The translations under genes were made by a program, and so were the position numbers. From Flavobacterium sp. UBA7680 (GTDB lineage Bacteria > Bacteroidota > Bacteroidia > Flavobacteriales > Flavobacteriaceae): a DNA stretch of 64,000 nt. The stretch is taken from the NCBI RefSeq assembly GCF_002482975.1, contig NZ_DLHA01000019.1, forward strand, positions 154,310 through 218,309. The letters are read 5' to 3'. A model generated the notes under the pieces. That model was given only the letters and a program-made list of their open reading frames with translations. It was not told where the DNA came from and did no database searches. Positions 42,754 through 52,639 of this stretch are shown here, in pieces (position 1 is the first letter of the stretch; every line of letters begins with the position of its first letter).

Positions 42754-44712
42754 CTAAATCTCTTCTAAAACCGCAGCCCATCCTCCATTTCTAACCATTT
42801 TGATTTTCAGGACATCATTTTTACTGACTTCAGTACTTTTTTTTCTGTAATCCATCGCTTGATATCCGGCATTAATTCCGTCTTCAAATGTGGTTAATTT
42901 GTACTTTTTTGACGTTAGAAAATCTAATTTTATTTCAAAAGAACGTTCTTTTTCGGCGCTGTTTGTGATTCCTCCAATGAACCATTTTGTTCCTTTTCTT
43001 TTGGCTACAATTGCGTATTGTCCGGCGTTGGCTTCTAAGGCTTTGGTTTCATCCCAAGTTGTTGGGACAGAAGTGATAAAATCGGTACATTCTTTTTCAC
43101 GATAATAAAGAGTTGGATTATCTGCCAGCATTTGCAGGCCGCTTTCAAACACTACAAACAAAGCAAGCTGATAGGCTCTTGTGCCAATACTTCCAGAATT
43201 TGGTCTTTCAGATCGGTACACTTCCGGCTGCATGCTGATCATTGCGCCCGGCGTGTAATCCATTGGGCCGACTGCGTTTCGCATAAAAGGAAAATACAAA
43301 CTGTTGTCTGGTTTACAACCGTCCATTTGCTCCATTCCTCTTACACCTTCGTAGGAAATTAAATTTGGGTATTTGTATTCTAAACCTGATGGCTTAAATG
43401 CGCCATGAAAGTCTACAAAAATTTGATATTTGGCCGCTTCTTTTACTACTTTTTCATAATAATTCACCATTACCTGATCGCTTCGATCCATAAAATCAAT
43501 TTTTACGCCGGCAATTCCCCATTCTTTAAAGGTTTTAAAAAGCTCCATATTTTTATCTACTGTAAGCCAAGTAAGCCATAATACGATGCCGACTTTCTTT
43601 TCTTTTCCGTAGCGAATAAGTTCCTGAACATTTACATTTGGATTTGGCGAATAGGGATCTTCTGTGTTATTTGCCCAGCCTTCATCCATAATGATATATT
43701 TTATGCCAAATTTTGAGGCAAAATCAATGTAATACTTATACGTATCTAAATTATATCCTGAAACAAAATTAACATCCGGACCATAAGGCGTTGCGCCATT
43801 CCACCATTCCCAGCTGGCTTGTCCGGGTTTTATCCATGACACATCTTTTAGTTCACTTTTTGGAGCGAGTTTCAGCGTCATTGTATTTTCTATCAGTTGT
43901 TTGTCATTTTTTGTAATGACAAAATAACGCCACGGTAAATTTCTTGTTCCTTGTGTTTTTGCTATATAGTTGGCTTCTTTTAAAATTTTAAGGCTTCGGT
44001 CGCCATCTGGACCAAATTCTAAAGGTGTTTTTGGAAAAGTCGATACAACGCCAGTTCCTGTTCCATTTAAAAACATTCCTGCGTAATCAGAAAGGTCAGA
44101 TTCACTTATTAGAATTTTGTATTGCTTTTTTGTATCAACTAAAATGGGAAGTGTTGACATTTTATCTGAAGGTTTCCAATCTTTGACTGTCGTTTGTGAA
44201 TAGGCTTCTTCATAAGAAGTTTTAAAACTTCCTGTCTGTTGTAAATGCAGTACATAATCGTCTGAAAAATTAACTGTAAAATCCTCGTTTATTACTTCAA
44301 TTTCTCCTTTTTTTGCGGTTATAAACCGATATGCAATTCCTTCATCAAAAGCCCTGAATTCTACTGAATAGTTTCCTTTAAAATTCAGCAATAAATAATT
44401 GTAATTATTAGAAACAGATGAAAATTTCAACGGAACTACGGGTTTAATTTCTTCTTTTATTTTTCCTGTTTTGCTTCCGCTTAATTTTGGATTTAAACCT
44501 AAAGTTTCATCTTTAAGAACTAAAGCCAAATGATTTTTTGAGGTTAAAACTTCGTTTCCTGCTGTAATTGAATAATAAATTTTATCACTCAAATTAACCG
44601 AAACTTTTAATTCTCCGTTTGGTGATGTGATTTCAAAATTGGTTTGCTGCGAATGCACATTTGAAATACTCAAAAGCAATAATAAGCATGTAAATAATTT
44701 TATATTTTTCAT
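42754..44712 (-). CDS. GH97 family glycoside hydrolase, Asp-nucleophile type
   Basis: 652 aa, signal peptide 1-21 (NVHSQ). The N-terminal beta-sandwich (TSPNGELKVSVNLSD...) and GH97 barrel are clear: ASWEWWNGATPYG, YIIMDEGWANN, GIAGVKIDFMDRSDQ, and FVDFHGAFKPSG...YEGVRGMEQ. GH97 has inverting members that use two Glu and retaining members that use an Asp in the strand-4 region; VKIDFMDRSDQ (Asp406-Asp409) fits the retaining, alpha-galactosidase-like group better than SusB. Calcium-dependent, periplasmic. It lies 66 bp after GH92 with a hairpin between and is the last gene of the mannan locus. Confidence 0.9.
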   Translation of the reverse strand: MKNIKLFTCLLLLLSISNVHSQQTNFEITSPNGELKVSVNLSDKIYYSITAGNEVLTSKNHLALVLKDETLGLNPKLSGSKTGKIKEEIKPVVPLKFSSVSNNYNYLLLNFKGNYSVEFRAFDEGIAYRFITAKKGEIEVINEDFTVNFSDDYVLHLQQTGSFKTSYEEAYSQTTVKDWKPSDKMSTLPILVDTKKQYKILISESDLSDYAGMFLNGTGTGVVSTFPKTPLEFGPDGDRSLKILKEANYIAKTQGTRNLPWRYFVITKNDKQLIENTMTLKLAPKSELKDVSWIKPGQASWEWWNGATPYGPDVNFVSGYNLDTYKYYIDFASKFGIKYIIMDEGWANNTEDPYSPNPNVNVQELIRYGKEKKVGIVLWLTWLTVDKNMELFKTFKEWGIAGVKIDFMDRSDQVMVNYYEKVVKEAAKYQIFVDFHGAFKPSGLEYKYPNLISYEGVRGMEQMDGCKPDNSLYFPFMRNAVGPMDYTPGAMISMQPEVYRSERPNSGSIGTRAYQLALFVVFESGLQMLADNPTLYYREKECTDFITSVPTTWDETKALEANAGQYAIVAKRKGTKWFIGGITNSAEKERSFEIKLDFLTSKKYKLTTFEDGINAGYQAMDYRKKSTEVSKNDVLKIKMVRNGGWAAVLEEI

Positions 44713-44727
44713 AAAAAACGTTTTTAT
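44711..44727 (-). promoter_or_regulatory. weak operator-like AAAACGTTTT core before GH97
   Basis: AAAAACGTTTTTAT directly before the GH97 start codon shares the AAAACGTTTT centre of the LacI-type palindrome but not its ACT/AGT ends. It may be a low-affinity site or chance in AT-rich DNA. Confidence 0.25.
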
Positions 44728-44730
44728 ATG

Positions 44731-44760
44731 AATAACGTCCCATTTTCGTGGGACGTTATT
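44731..44760. terminator. hairpin between GH92 and GH97 genes
   Basis: AATAACGTCCC (44731-44741) and GGGACGTTATT (44750-44760) form an 11-bp stem. The T tract is on the plus-strand side; the minus-strand 3' side reads CATATAAAA, so it may be a processing or stabilising stem rather than a full stop for the minus-strand operon. Confidence 0.55.
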
Positions 44761-44778
44761 TTTATTTATAAAATACTG

Positions 44779-46959
44779 TTATTTTGTTGTAAGTTGTATG
44801 TCTCCGCCATTTTTAAACAAATCGTGAGAAATGAAATAACTGTCTATTTTAGAACCGTTTACTTTAATCGTTTCCAGATTTCTTTTTCCATTTGGATTTT
44901 TAATGGTTACTTTTTTGCCTGCCGGCGTTGTCCACGAAACTTCTTTAAAAATAGGAACGGTTACAATATATTCAGGATCGGCGGGAGATAACGGGTAAAG
45001 TCCCAATGCTCCAAACACATACCACGAAGACATTTCGCCCGCATCATCCATACCGCTCATGGCCAGTTTTTCAGGGCCAATTCCGTACATCGTTTCTAAT
45101 ATTTCGTCTATTCTTTGCTGTGATTTCTCTGGTTTGTTTACAAAATAATACGAAAATGGAGCTTCATGATCCGGCTGGTTTCCATGACAATATTGGCCAA
45201 TAAAACCAGAAATATTCCAGGCAATATAATTTGGGTTCCATGGTTTTGTAAACAATTCGTCCAGTTTTGCTTCAAAAGGTTTTGCGCCTCCGTAAAGCTT
45301 TACTAATCCCGGCATATCATGTGGCGTAAAGAAAGAAACCTGCCATGCATTTGCTTCTCTATACATGTATTCGTAATACGGAAACTCCGGATTAAACGGC
45401 GTAACCCACGAACCATCTGCTAATTTTCCTCTCATAAAAGTAGTCGATTTATCGAATACGTTTGCATAGTTTTTAGAACGTTTTACCAAATCATTGTAAT
45501 GTTCTGTATCGTTCAGTTCTTTTGCCAATAAGGAAAGTGCGTGATCGTCATAAGCATATTCTAACGTTTTTGTAACGCCGGCATTTGCTACCGTTTCTAT
45601 CTTTGGATCTTTAATATCTTGTTCCGGCACATAACCTTTTGCAATATATTCTGCAATATGGGGTCTTGTTCCGCCTTCTTTATAGGCGTTATTTAATAAT
45701 AATTCATATGCTTTTTTAACATCATAATTTCTAATTCCTCTCATGTATGAACCTGCAATGAATGATGCTGCGTGATCTCCGTGAAAAAATGTTGGAATAA
45801 AACCTTTAATTTCTCCTTCGTTGATAATGGAACTGATTACATCGCTGGTAACTTCCGGAGAAAAAATACTTAATAAAACGAGTTTATTTCTGTAATCGTC
45901 CCATAAGGAAGGAAGTGTGTAATAATGGTAATTTTCTTTTCTTACTTTTCCGGCTTCATCTGTAAATTGTCCGTTTACGTCGCTGCGTAAGGCAGGCCAT
46001 AAAAACGATCTGTACAACATGCTGTAAAACATAACGTTTTGCTGCTCTGTTCCGCCTTTTACCTGAATTTTAGAAAGCAGGTTTTCCCATTGTGTACTTC
46101 CTTCTTCAAAAACTTTAGTCAGGGTTTTATCCCCAACTTCGGCTTTTAAATTTTCTTTTGCATTTTCTACGCTCACAAATGATAAAGCTATTTTAACCGT
46201 TACGGGTTTTGTATCTCCGTCTTTAATATTTACCAATGCATAACCGTTGCTTTTAGCGATATCTTTGATATCTACTTTATCAATTGGACTGCTTAAAGCG
46301 GCGTAGAAATATATTTTTTCGCCTCCGGTTCTTTGAAAACCGCTTACGGCATTTGCGCCTTCCTGTTTAATCTGCCAATCGTCTACGTGATTGTTTGCTC
46401 TTCCTAAATCAAAAAGCACTTTTCGCCCTTTGTTATTTTTAAAAGCGTATTCATGAATACCACAACGCAATGTCGAAGTTAATTTTACCTGTACATTATA
46501 ATCTTTTAAATAGACTTCATAATACGCCGGACTTCCTTTTTCCTGATCGTGGCTAAAGGATGATTTATACGGAAATGATGCTCCTTCTGAAACAGGCAAA
46601 AGCGGAATATGACACAAATTCCAATGTCCTTTGTTGGTATGTGTAAATCCTAAAATTTCGGTGTCTTCGTATTCATATCCTGCTCCGGATCTGTATTTTG
46701 TCATTGGACTTAACTGAACCATTGCATTGGGAACTGATGAACCCGGGAAAACCAATCCTGCCCATACGCGCATATCTGCGGGCGGTGTGTAGCCAATTAT
46801 TTTGGTATCTAATAAAGGTGCAGTTCCAATAAACGGATTTACCAGCGCTGTATATTTTCCTTTTGCAAGTCCGCCGCCCGGTTTTTGTGCCGCCGCATTA
46901 TAGCCAAAAAATGATATGGAAAGGGCTGCAAGAACGATATTCTTGTTGAATTTTATCAT
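44779..46959 (-). CDS. GH92 family alpha-mannosidase, atypical catalytic motifs
   Basis: 726 aa, signal peptide 1-24 (NAAAQ). GH92 domains are present: N-terminal beta-sandwich (VNPFIGTA, GFTHTNKGHWNLCHIPLLP) and six-barrel (HGDHAASFIAGSYMRGI). Two motifs differ from the family model: the catalytic-acid motif reads HGNQP (His592-Pro596) with Gln595 where alpha-1,2-mannosidases have Glu, and the GDED base motif reads GMDDAGEM (636-643), so the first Asp is Met637. Calcium-dependent, periplasmic; linkage probably not plain alpha-1,2. Follows GH125 by 32 bp in the mannan operon. Confidence 0.88.
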   Translation of the reverse strand: MIKFNKNIVLAALSISFFGYNAAAQKPGGGLAKGKYTALVNPFIGTAPLLDTKIIGYTPPADMRVWAGLVFPGSSVPNAMVQLSPMTKYRSGAGYEYEDTEILGFTHTNKGHWNLCHIPLLPVSEGASFPYKSSFSHDQEKGSPAYYEVYLKDYNVQVKLTSTLRCGIHEYAFKNNKGRKVLFDLGRANNHVDDWQIKQEGANAVSGFQRTGGEKIYFYAALSSPIDKVDIKDIAKSNGYALVNIKDGDTKPVTVKIALSFVSVENAKENLKAEVGDKTLTKVFEEGSTQWENLLSKIQVKGGTEQQNVMFYSMLYRSFLWPALRSDVNGQFTDEAGKVRKENYHYYTLPSLWDDYRNKLVLLSIFSPEVTSDVISSIINEGEIKGFIPTFFHGDHAASFIAGSYMRGIRNYDVKKAYELLLNNAYKEGGTRPHIAEYIAKGYVPEQDIKDPKIETVANAGVTKTLEYAYDDHALSLLAKELNDTEHYNDLVKRSKNYANVFDKSTTFMRGKLADGSWVTPFNPEFPYYEYMYREANAWQVSFFTPHDMPGLVKLYGGAKPFEAKLDELFTKPWNPNYIAWNISGFIGQYCHGNQPDHEAPFSYYFVNKPEKSQQRIDEILETMYGIGPEKLAMSGMDDAGEMSSWYVFGALGLYPLSPADPEYIVTVPIFKEVSWTTPAGKKVTIKNPNGKRNLETIKVNGSKIDSYFISHDLFKNGGDIQLTTK

Positions 46960-46971
46960 TTTATATAAAAT

Positions 46972-46983
46972 TAAAACGTTTTA
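46972..46983 (-). promoter_or_regulatory. operator-like TAAAACGTTTTA before GH92
   Basis: Twelve-base palindromic core of the LacI-type site, 13 nt before the GH92 start codon and inside the 32-bp gap after GH125. The outer AC/GT bases are missing. Possibly a secondary site within the operon. Confidence 0.3.
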
Positions 46984-46991
46984 CAAATAAG

Positions 46992-48422
46992 TTATAGCTC
47001 CAGTAATTTTGGATTTTTTTGATAGGTGTCCCATAATAATTCTCCAAATAAGGTGTTTGTCCAGGCAAACCATGATCTGGTGAAATTTTTAGCGTCGTCT
47101 TTATGAAACGATTCGTGCATAAAACCAGTATCTCCGTGTGATGCTTTCAACATTTTGATACATTGTTTTATTTCATTTTGATCTGATGTTGTGTAGGCTC
47201 TCATAACCAATGACATTGGCCAGATCATATCCATACCTACGTGCGGGCCTCCTATTCCTTCGGCTACTTTTCCTTTAAAGAAAAACGGATTATCTTCTGA
47301 AAGGACAAATTTTCTGGTATTTTGATAAATTGGGTCATTCACATCAATGGCATCTAAGTACGGAAGGCTTAATAAACTTGGCACATTGGAATCATCCATC
47401 AATAAATGACCGCCAAAACCGTCTACTTCAAATGCAAAAATATCACCGTATTTTGGGTGTTTTACTACTCCGTATTCTTTAATTGCTTTGTCAACTTCTT
47501 GTGCTAAGGCTCTTAATTCCTGTGCTGAAGCTGTATCTTTTTTAATAGATTCCAACATTTCTGCAGCTTGTTTCATACTGGCTACAATAAAGAAGTTGGA
47601 GGGAATCAGAAAAGAAAAAACGGTTGCATCGTCACTTGGCCTGAAAGCCGAACACACTAAACCAACTGGTTTCACCGGATATCCGTAACCTTTTAAAGGT
47701 CTTGTATCTGTAGCAAATTGCGTTGTTCTTTGAAACGTGTATGGATTTTTACCGTCTTTTTGCTGCTGTTCTTTAAATACTTTTAGTGTTGTTTTAATGG
47801 CTTTTACCCAATTTTCATCAAATGGAGAAGTGTCTCCGGTATTTTTCCAGTAATTATAAGCTAACCTGATTGGGTAGCAAAGTGAATCTATTTCGTATTT
47901 TCTTTCGTGAACGCCGGGTTTCATATCGGTGTGATCTGTTGTCCACTCGCCTTTTTTGTTGGGATCGTTATAAAATGCATTCGCATAAGGATCTTTCAGG
48001 ATATATTCGGTTTGTCTGTTTATGACACCTGCAATCAGGTTTTTTAGTTTTGTATCTTTTCCTGCAAAAGCCATATACGGCCAAACTTGTGCAGAACTAT
48101 CTCTAAGCCACATGGCATCAATATCTCCGGTAATCACGTACGTATCTGGTCTTCCGTTTTTTTGAGAAAAGGTTACTGTGGTGTCCAGCGTATTTGGGAA
48201 ACAGTTATTAAATAACCATCCTAATTCTTTGTCTTTTACATTCTTTTGAAATTCGGCGATTGTTTTTTCAATAAAATCACTTTCAAAATTTCTTTTGCCT
48301 TTTGCAACCCTTACAATAGGGAAATCTTTGACCATTTTAGTTCCTGCAATAATTTCCATAGGATCGATAAGGGCTAAACTGCCAAATAATGCAGCGTTTT
48401 GGATAAATTTTCTTCTTTGCAT
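46992..48422 (-). CDS. GH125 family exo-alpha-1,6-mannosidase
   Basis: 476 aa, typical GH125 (formerly DUF1237) length. Family blocks: DAMWLRDSSAQVWPYMAF, RKYEIDSLCYPIRLAYNYWKNTGD, GYPVKPVGLVCSAFRPSDDATVF, GGPHVGMDMIWPMSLVMRAYT and FTRSWFAWTNTLFGELLWD. The enzyme is an inverting, metal-independent exo-mannosidase that trims alpha-1,6-mannose. The N-terminus MQRRKFIQNAALFGSLALID has twin arginines before a modest hydrophobic stretch and may be a Tat rather than Sec signal. Placed between two GH92 genes, as in yeast-mannan loci, where it would finish the backbone after side chains are removed. Confidence 0.93.
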   Translation of the reverse strand: MQRRKFIQNAALFGSLALIDPMEIIAGTKMVKDFPIVRVAKGKRNFESDFIEKTIAEFQKNVKDKELGWLFNNCFPNTLDTTVTFSQKNGRPDTYVITGDIDAMWLRDSSAQVWPYMAFAGKDTKLKNLIAGVINRQTEYILKDPYANAFYNDPNKKGEWTTDHTDMKPGVHERKYEIDSLCYPIRLAYNYWKNTGDTSPFDENWVKAIKTTLKVFKEQQQKDGKNPYTFQRTTQFATDTRPLKGYGYPVKPVGLVCSAFRPSDDATVFSFLIPSNFFIVASMKQAAEMLESIKKDTASAQELRALAQEVDKAIKEYGVVKHPKYGDIFAFEVDGFGGHLLMDDSNVPSLLSLPYLDAIDVNDPIYQNTRKFVLSEDNPFFFKGKVAEGIGGPHVGMDMIWPMSLVMRAYTTSDQNEIKQCIKMLKASHGDTGFMHESFHKDDAKNFTRSWFAWTNTLFGELLWDTYQKNPKLLEL

Positions 48423-48462
48423 TTGTTGTATATTTTAAAATTATAAAGGTCAAAACCTTTTA

Positions 48463-50763
48463 TTATTCGTTTGTTAATGAGTATGGAACGTCTTCTTTAC
48501 TGGTTCCTCTGTTTAAATTTGGCGATGTGGACATATCAAAATCTAATGTTGCTCCATTCATTAATTCAGAATGGCTTAACCAGTTTTTTGTGTATGATTT
48601 TCCATTGAATTTCATGTCTTTGATATATCTGTTTTGATTGCTGTTTTCGGGAGCATTGATTTCTATTTTCTTTCCGTTCTCCAATTCAATAGTTACTTTT
48701 TTGAACAATGGTGCTCCAACAACATATTGATTTGAAGCGGGAGTAACGGGATAAAAACCTAAAGAAGAAAATACATACCAGGCCGAAGTTTGTCCGTTAT
48801 CTTCGTCTCCGCAATAACCATCTGGCGCTGCGTGGTACATTCTGTTCATGGTTTCCCTTACCCAATATTGTGCTTTCCACGGTTCTGCTGCATAATTGTA
48901 AAGATAAATCATGTGCTGAATAGGCTGATTTCCATGTGCATATTGTCCCATGTTTACAATCTGCATTTCTCGCATTTCATGAATTACTCCGCCAGTGAAG
49001 TTTGATGTTGCAAAAACAGGAGGCGCAGAAAATACTTTGTCTAATTGTGAAACAAATACCTGATTTCCGCCCATTAAATTAATTAAACCTTGTACGTCGT
49101 GAAAAACAGACCATGAATAATGCCAGCTGTTTCCTTCTGTAAATCCGTTAAACCATTGAAAAGGATCAAAAGGTTCCATGAATTTTCCGTCGCTGTTTTT
49201 TGGGTGCATCAAATTGTATTTCGGATCAAAAAGGTTTTTATAATTTAAACTTCTCTTTTTATACAAATCAATTTCTGACTGGGGTTTGTTCAGGGCTTTC
49301 GCCAATTGATAAATCGCAAAATCATCGTATGCGTATTCTAATGTTCTGGCTGCACTTTCGTTTACCACATCCTGCGGTACATAACCTAAAGTATTGTACG
49401 CATCTACTCCTGCGCGTCCAACTGCTTTTAGCGGACCTGCATTATTAGCGCCATGAATTACGGCTTTGTATAAATTTTCGATGTCGTATTTATTTCCTTT
49501 TCCGCTTTTTAAATAAGCTTCAGATACGATTGATGCGGAGTTGTTTCCCACCATAATATCACGTAATCCGGGACTTGACCATTCCGGCAGCCATCCGCTT
49601 TCATTGTATGCGTTTGAAAGTCCTTCCTGCATTTGGGCATTCAATTCCGGATACATTAAATTTAAAAAAGGGTATAATGCTCTAAAAGTATCCCAGAAAC
49701 CGGTATCGACAAACATATAACCCGGCAAAACTTTTCCGTTGTAAGGGCTGTAATGTACTGGTTTTTTGTTTTTATCAAATTCGAAAAATTTTCTCGGAAA
49801 CAAAAGCGATCTGTACAAGCAGGAATAAAAAGTTCCCATTTGGTCTTGTGTTCCGCCTTCGACTTTTATTCGGCTTAATTCTTTGTTCCAGGTTTCTTTT
49901 CCTTTTTCTTTAAGCTCGTCAAAATCGTCTTTTCCAATTTCTTTCAGGTTTCGTTCTGCTTGTTCATAGCTTATAAATGACGAAGCGACCTGAGCATTTA
50001 CTTTTTCTCCGGCTTTTGTTTTAAAACCAATTACGGCTCCGGCATGATCTGCCTGCATTTCTAGAGCGTTTCCTAAAATATCTCCGTTGAAGGTAGAATG
50101 TACTTCAAAATCTTTATCAAAAGTAATGACAAAGTAGTTTTTGAAATTTAACGGAACTCCGCCGCTATTTTTAGTAGTGAAACCGATAATTTTTCTTTCT
50201 GACGGAATTATTTTCACATACGATCCTTTATCAAAGGCATCAACAACAACATACGATTTATCTGTTTCGGGAAATGTAAACCTAAATCTGGCGGCTCTTT
50301 CTGTTGGCGTGATTTCGGTTGTTACATTATGATCTGCCAGATAAACGCTGTAATAATACGGCGTTACGATTTCTGCTTTATGCGAAAACCAGCTTTGTCT
50401 TTCTTCTTCCTTAAATTTTAGTGCGCCGGTTACGGGCATTATCGAAAACTGACCGTAATCATTCATCCACGGCGAAGGCTGATGGGTTTGTTTGAAACCT
50501 TTAATTCTGCTTGATTTGTAGGTATACGCCCATCCATCGCCCATTCCGGCAGTTTGTGGTGTCCAGAAATTCATTCCCCACGGCATTGCAATTGCGGGAT
50601 ACGTATTTCCGTTTGAAACTCCGTAATCAGAATCTGTTCCTATTAATGGATTTACCCAATCTACCGGGGGTTTAGATTCGCATACCGTTACATTTTGCGC
50701 ATTGATTTGAGTAAAAACAAGTAACGCAAATAAGCTAAAAAGTTTATATCTGTCTTTTATCAA
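48463..50763 (-). CDS. GH92 family alpha-mannosidase
   Basis: 766 aa, signal peptide 1-22 (INAQ). Starts with VDWVNPLIGTDSDYGVSNGNTYPAIAMPWGMNFWTPQ, the classical GH92 N-terminal block. The barrel has SNAYNESGWLPEWSSPG, WYYSWS-type motifs and a consensus base motif GDEDNGQTSAWYVFSSLGFYP (Asp653, Asp655). The acid motif is HGNQP (610-614) with Gln613, followed by IQHMIYLYNYA, as in a common GH92 branch of non-alpha-1,2 specificity. Calcium-dependent and periplasmic. Follows GH2 by 3 bp, so tightly coupled. Confidence 0.9.
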   Translation of the reverse strand: MIKDRYKLFSLFALLVFTQINAQNVTVCESKPPVDWVNPLIGTDSDYGVSNGNTYPAIAMPWGMNFWTPQTAGMGDGWAYTYKSSRIKGFKQTHQPSPWMNDYGQFSIMPVTGALKFKEEERQSWFSHKAEIVTPYYYSVYLADHNVTTEITPTERAARFRFTFPETDKSYVVVDAFDKGSYVKIIPSERKIIGFTTKNSGGVPLNFKNYFVITFDKDFEVHSTFNGDILGNALEMQADHAGAVIGFKTKAGEKVNAQVASSFISYEQAERNLKEIGKDDFDELKEKGKETWNKELSRIKVEGGTQDQMGTFYSCLYRSLLFPRKFFEFDKNKKPVHYSPYNGKVLPGYMFVDTGFWDTFRALYPFLNLMYPELNAQMQEGLSNAYNESGWLPEWSSPGLRDIMVGNNSASIVSEAYLKSGKGNKYDIENLYKAVIHGANNAGPLKAVGRAGVDAYNTLGYVPQDVVNESAARTLEYAYDDFAIYQLAKALNKPQSEIDLYKKRSLNYKNLFDPKYNLMHPKNSDGKFMEPFDPFQWFNGFTEGNSWHYSWSVFHDVQGLINLMGGNQVFVSQLDKVFSAPPVFATSNFTGGVIHEMREMQIVNMGQYAHGNQPIQHMIYLYNYAAEPWKAQYWVRETMNRMYHAAPDGYCGDEDNGQTSAWYVFSSLGFYPVTPASNQYVVGAPLFKKVTIELENGKKIEINAPENSNQNRYIKDMKFNGKSYTKNWLSHSELMNGATLDFDMSTSPNLNRGTSKEDVPYSLTNE

Positions 50764-50766
50764 AAC

Positions 50767-52575
50767 TTAATTATTTATAGCGTTAATGACTTCTTTGTTT
50801 ATTTTGCTTACTTCAGAAAAATTCATTTTATCGACTTTACGATCGTAGGTCATAAAACCATTTACTTCGCCTTCAACATCTGTTGTCTGCGTGTAAACTG
50901 CTGCCGAAAAACCAACTTTTGCTAATGTTTTTAACTGTTCTGCGTATTCTCTGTATTTGGCGGTTGTTTCGTCATTATTTTTAAACTGAGTGTATCCCCA
51001 GTTTTTATCTGTCTGCCATAAATGTCCGGTAACCGGAAGACCAATTCCGCCGTATTCGCCTAAAACTGTGATTCTGCGTGCGTCATACAATTTTAAATTT
51101 GGTTCAGGATAATGGTGAATGTCTAACATATCTCCAGTTTGAAAATGGTTTCCGCCGCTTGATGAATTTACTAATCTGCTTGGATCATGATTTTTTGTCC
51201 ATTCTGTAATTTCAACTGTTTTAAATTGTCCCCAAGCTTCGTTAAACGGAACCCAGACTACAATACTTGGATAAGAATATAAATGATCCATTATTTCTCG
51301 CCATTCTTTTTTATATGTTTCTTCAGATTGTGCTGTTCTTTTTAATTCTGTGCCTTCAAAGTATTTGTGCATTTGCCAAATTGGACCGTCGTCTCCGTTT
51401 GGCATATCCTGCCATACTAAAAATCCCATTCTGTCGCAATGTGTATACCATCTTGCCGGTTCTACTTTTACGTGTTTGCGGATCATATTGAAACCTAATT
51501 CTTTGGTTCTGACAAGATCGTATTTTAAAGCTTCGTCTGTTGGCGCGGTATATAATCCGTCAGGCCACCATCCCTGATCCAGAGGGCCAAATTGAAAACA
51601 GTCTTTGTTATTTAACTGAATTCTCACGATGCCTTTATCATCTCTTTTTGAAGAAATTTTACGCATTGCGAAATAGCTTTTCACTTCGTCGGTTACTTTG
51701 CTTCCGCTGATTAGTTTTACTTTGATATCATATAAAAATGGGGAATCCGGCGACCATAATTTTGGGTTGTTCACTACAATATCTAGCGGCTGACCTGCAA
51801 CTGCTTTTTCTACTGCAATTGTTTTAGCTCCGTCAAATACGGTAATTTCAACAATATCTCCTGCTGAAATTCCTTCTACTTCTGCATTGATATTGATGGT
51901 ATTGCGGTCTATATCTGGTGTTGTTCTTAAATTGGTAATGTGTTTTTTACTAACTGGTTCTAACCAAACGGTCTGCCAGATTCCGGTTACAGGTGTGTAC
52001 CAGATACTTTCAGGATTTTTAACTTGTTTTCCTCTTGGCTGTGTTCCGTCGCTTGTTGGGTCCCAAACTTTTACAACCAGTTTTTGGGATTTTCCATTTA
52101 GGAAAGGTGTTATATTAAAACTAAAAGGAACATATCCTCCGGTATGTGTTCCAATTTTTACGTCGTTAATCCAAACTTCTGTTTTCCAGTCTACAGCTCC
52201 AAAATGCAGTAAAATGTCTTTACTTTTCCAGTTGCTGTCTACCGTAAAATTGGTTTCATACCATAATTCGTTTTCTGATCCTACTTTTTTCATTACGCCC
52301 GAAAGGCTTGATTCAACAGCAAAAGGAACGAGTATTTTTCCTTCGTAGCCTTTTGGCGCTGTTTGTCCTGCGGGTTGTATGGCGTAGTTCCATAAACCAT
52401 TAAGGTTTTTCCATTGGTTCCTTTCCATTATGGGGCGGGGATATTCAGGAAGCGGATTGTTTGGGTCTACCTGTTCTGCCCATTTTGTTTTGATTTTATC
52501 TCCTTGTGGTTTCCATTGTGCAAAGGATGCAAGGCTTACCAAAAGAAAACATATAATTGTGATTTTATTCTTCAT
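50767..52575 (-). CDS. GH2 family beta-glycosidase (short type)
   Basis: 602 aa, signal peptide 1-19 (SFAQ). Sugar-binding jelly roll (RNQWKNLNGLWNYAI, YPRPIMER), immunoglobulin-like domain, then barrel with acid/base Glu446 (VPFNEAWGQF) and nucleophile Glu507 (VLGEYGGIG). It lacks the C-terminal domains of LacZ. Members of this group annotated as beta-galactosidase, beta-mannosidase or beta-glucuronidase cannot be told apart by eye. Its place at the head of the GH92-GH125-GH92 operon suggests it removes a beta-linked cap or core sugar from mannan oligosaccharides. Confidence 0.88.
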   Translation of the reverse strand: MKNKITIICFLLVSLASFAQWKPQGDKIKTKWAEQVDPNNPLPEYPRPIMERNQWKNLNGLWNYAIQPAGQTAPKGYEGKILVPFAVESSLSGVMKKVGSENELWYETNFTVDSNWKSKDILLHFGAVDWKTEVWINDVKIGTHTGGYVPFSFNITPFLNGKSQKLVVKVWDPTSDGTQPRGKQVKNPESIWYTPVTGIWQTVWLEPVSKKHITNLRTTPDIDRNTININAEVEGISAGDIVEITVFDGAKTIAVEKAVAGQPLDIVVNNPKLWSPDSPFLYDIKVKLISGSKVTDEVKSYFAMRKISSKRDDKGIVRIQLNNKDCFQFGPLDQGWWPDGLYTAPTDEALKYDLVRTKELGFNMIRKHVKVEPARWYTHCDRMGFLVWQDMPNGDDGPIWQMHKYFEGTELKRTAQSEETYKKEWREIMDHLYSYPSIVVWVPFNEAWGQFKTVEITEWTKNHDPSRLVNSSSGGNHFQTGDMLDIHHYPEPNLKLYDARRITVLGEYGGIGLPVTGHLWQTDKNWGYTQFKNNDETTAKYREYAEQLKTLAKVGFSAAVYTQTTDVEGEVNGFMTYDRKVDKMNFSEVSKINKEVINAINN

Positions 52576-52639
52576 TATAATATTTTATTTTTTTGAAATT
52601 GCAGAACTGCTTTTCTGTTGAATGGTTAAATAGTATAAA

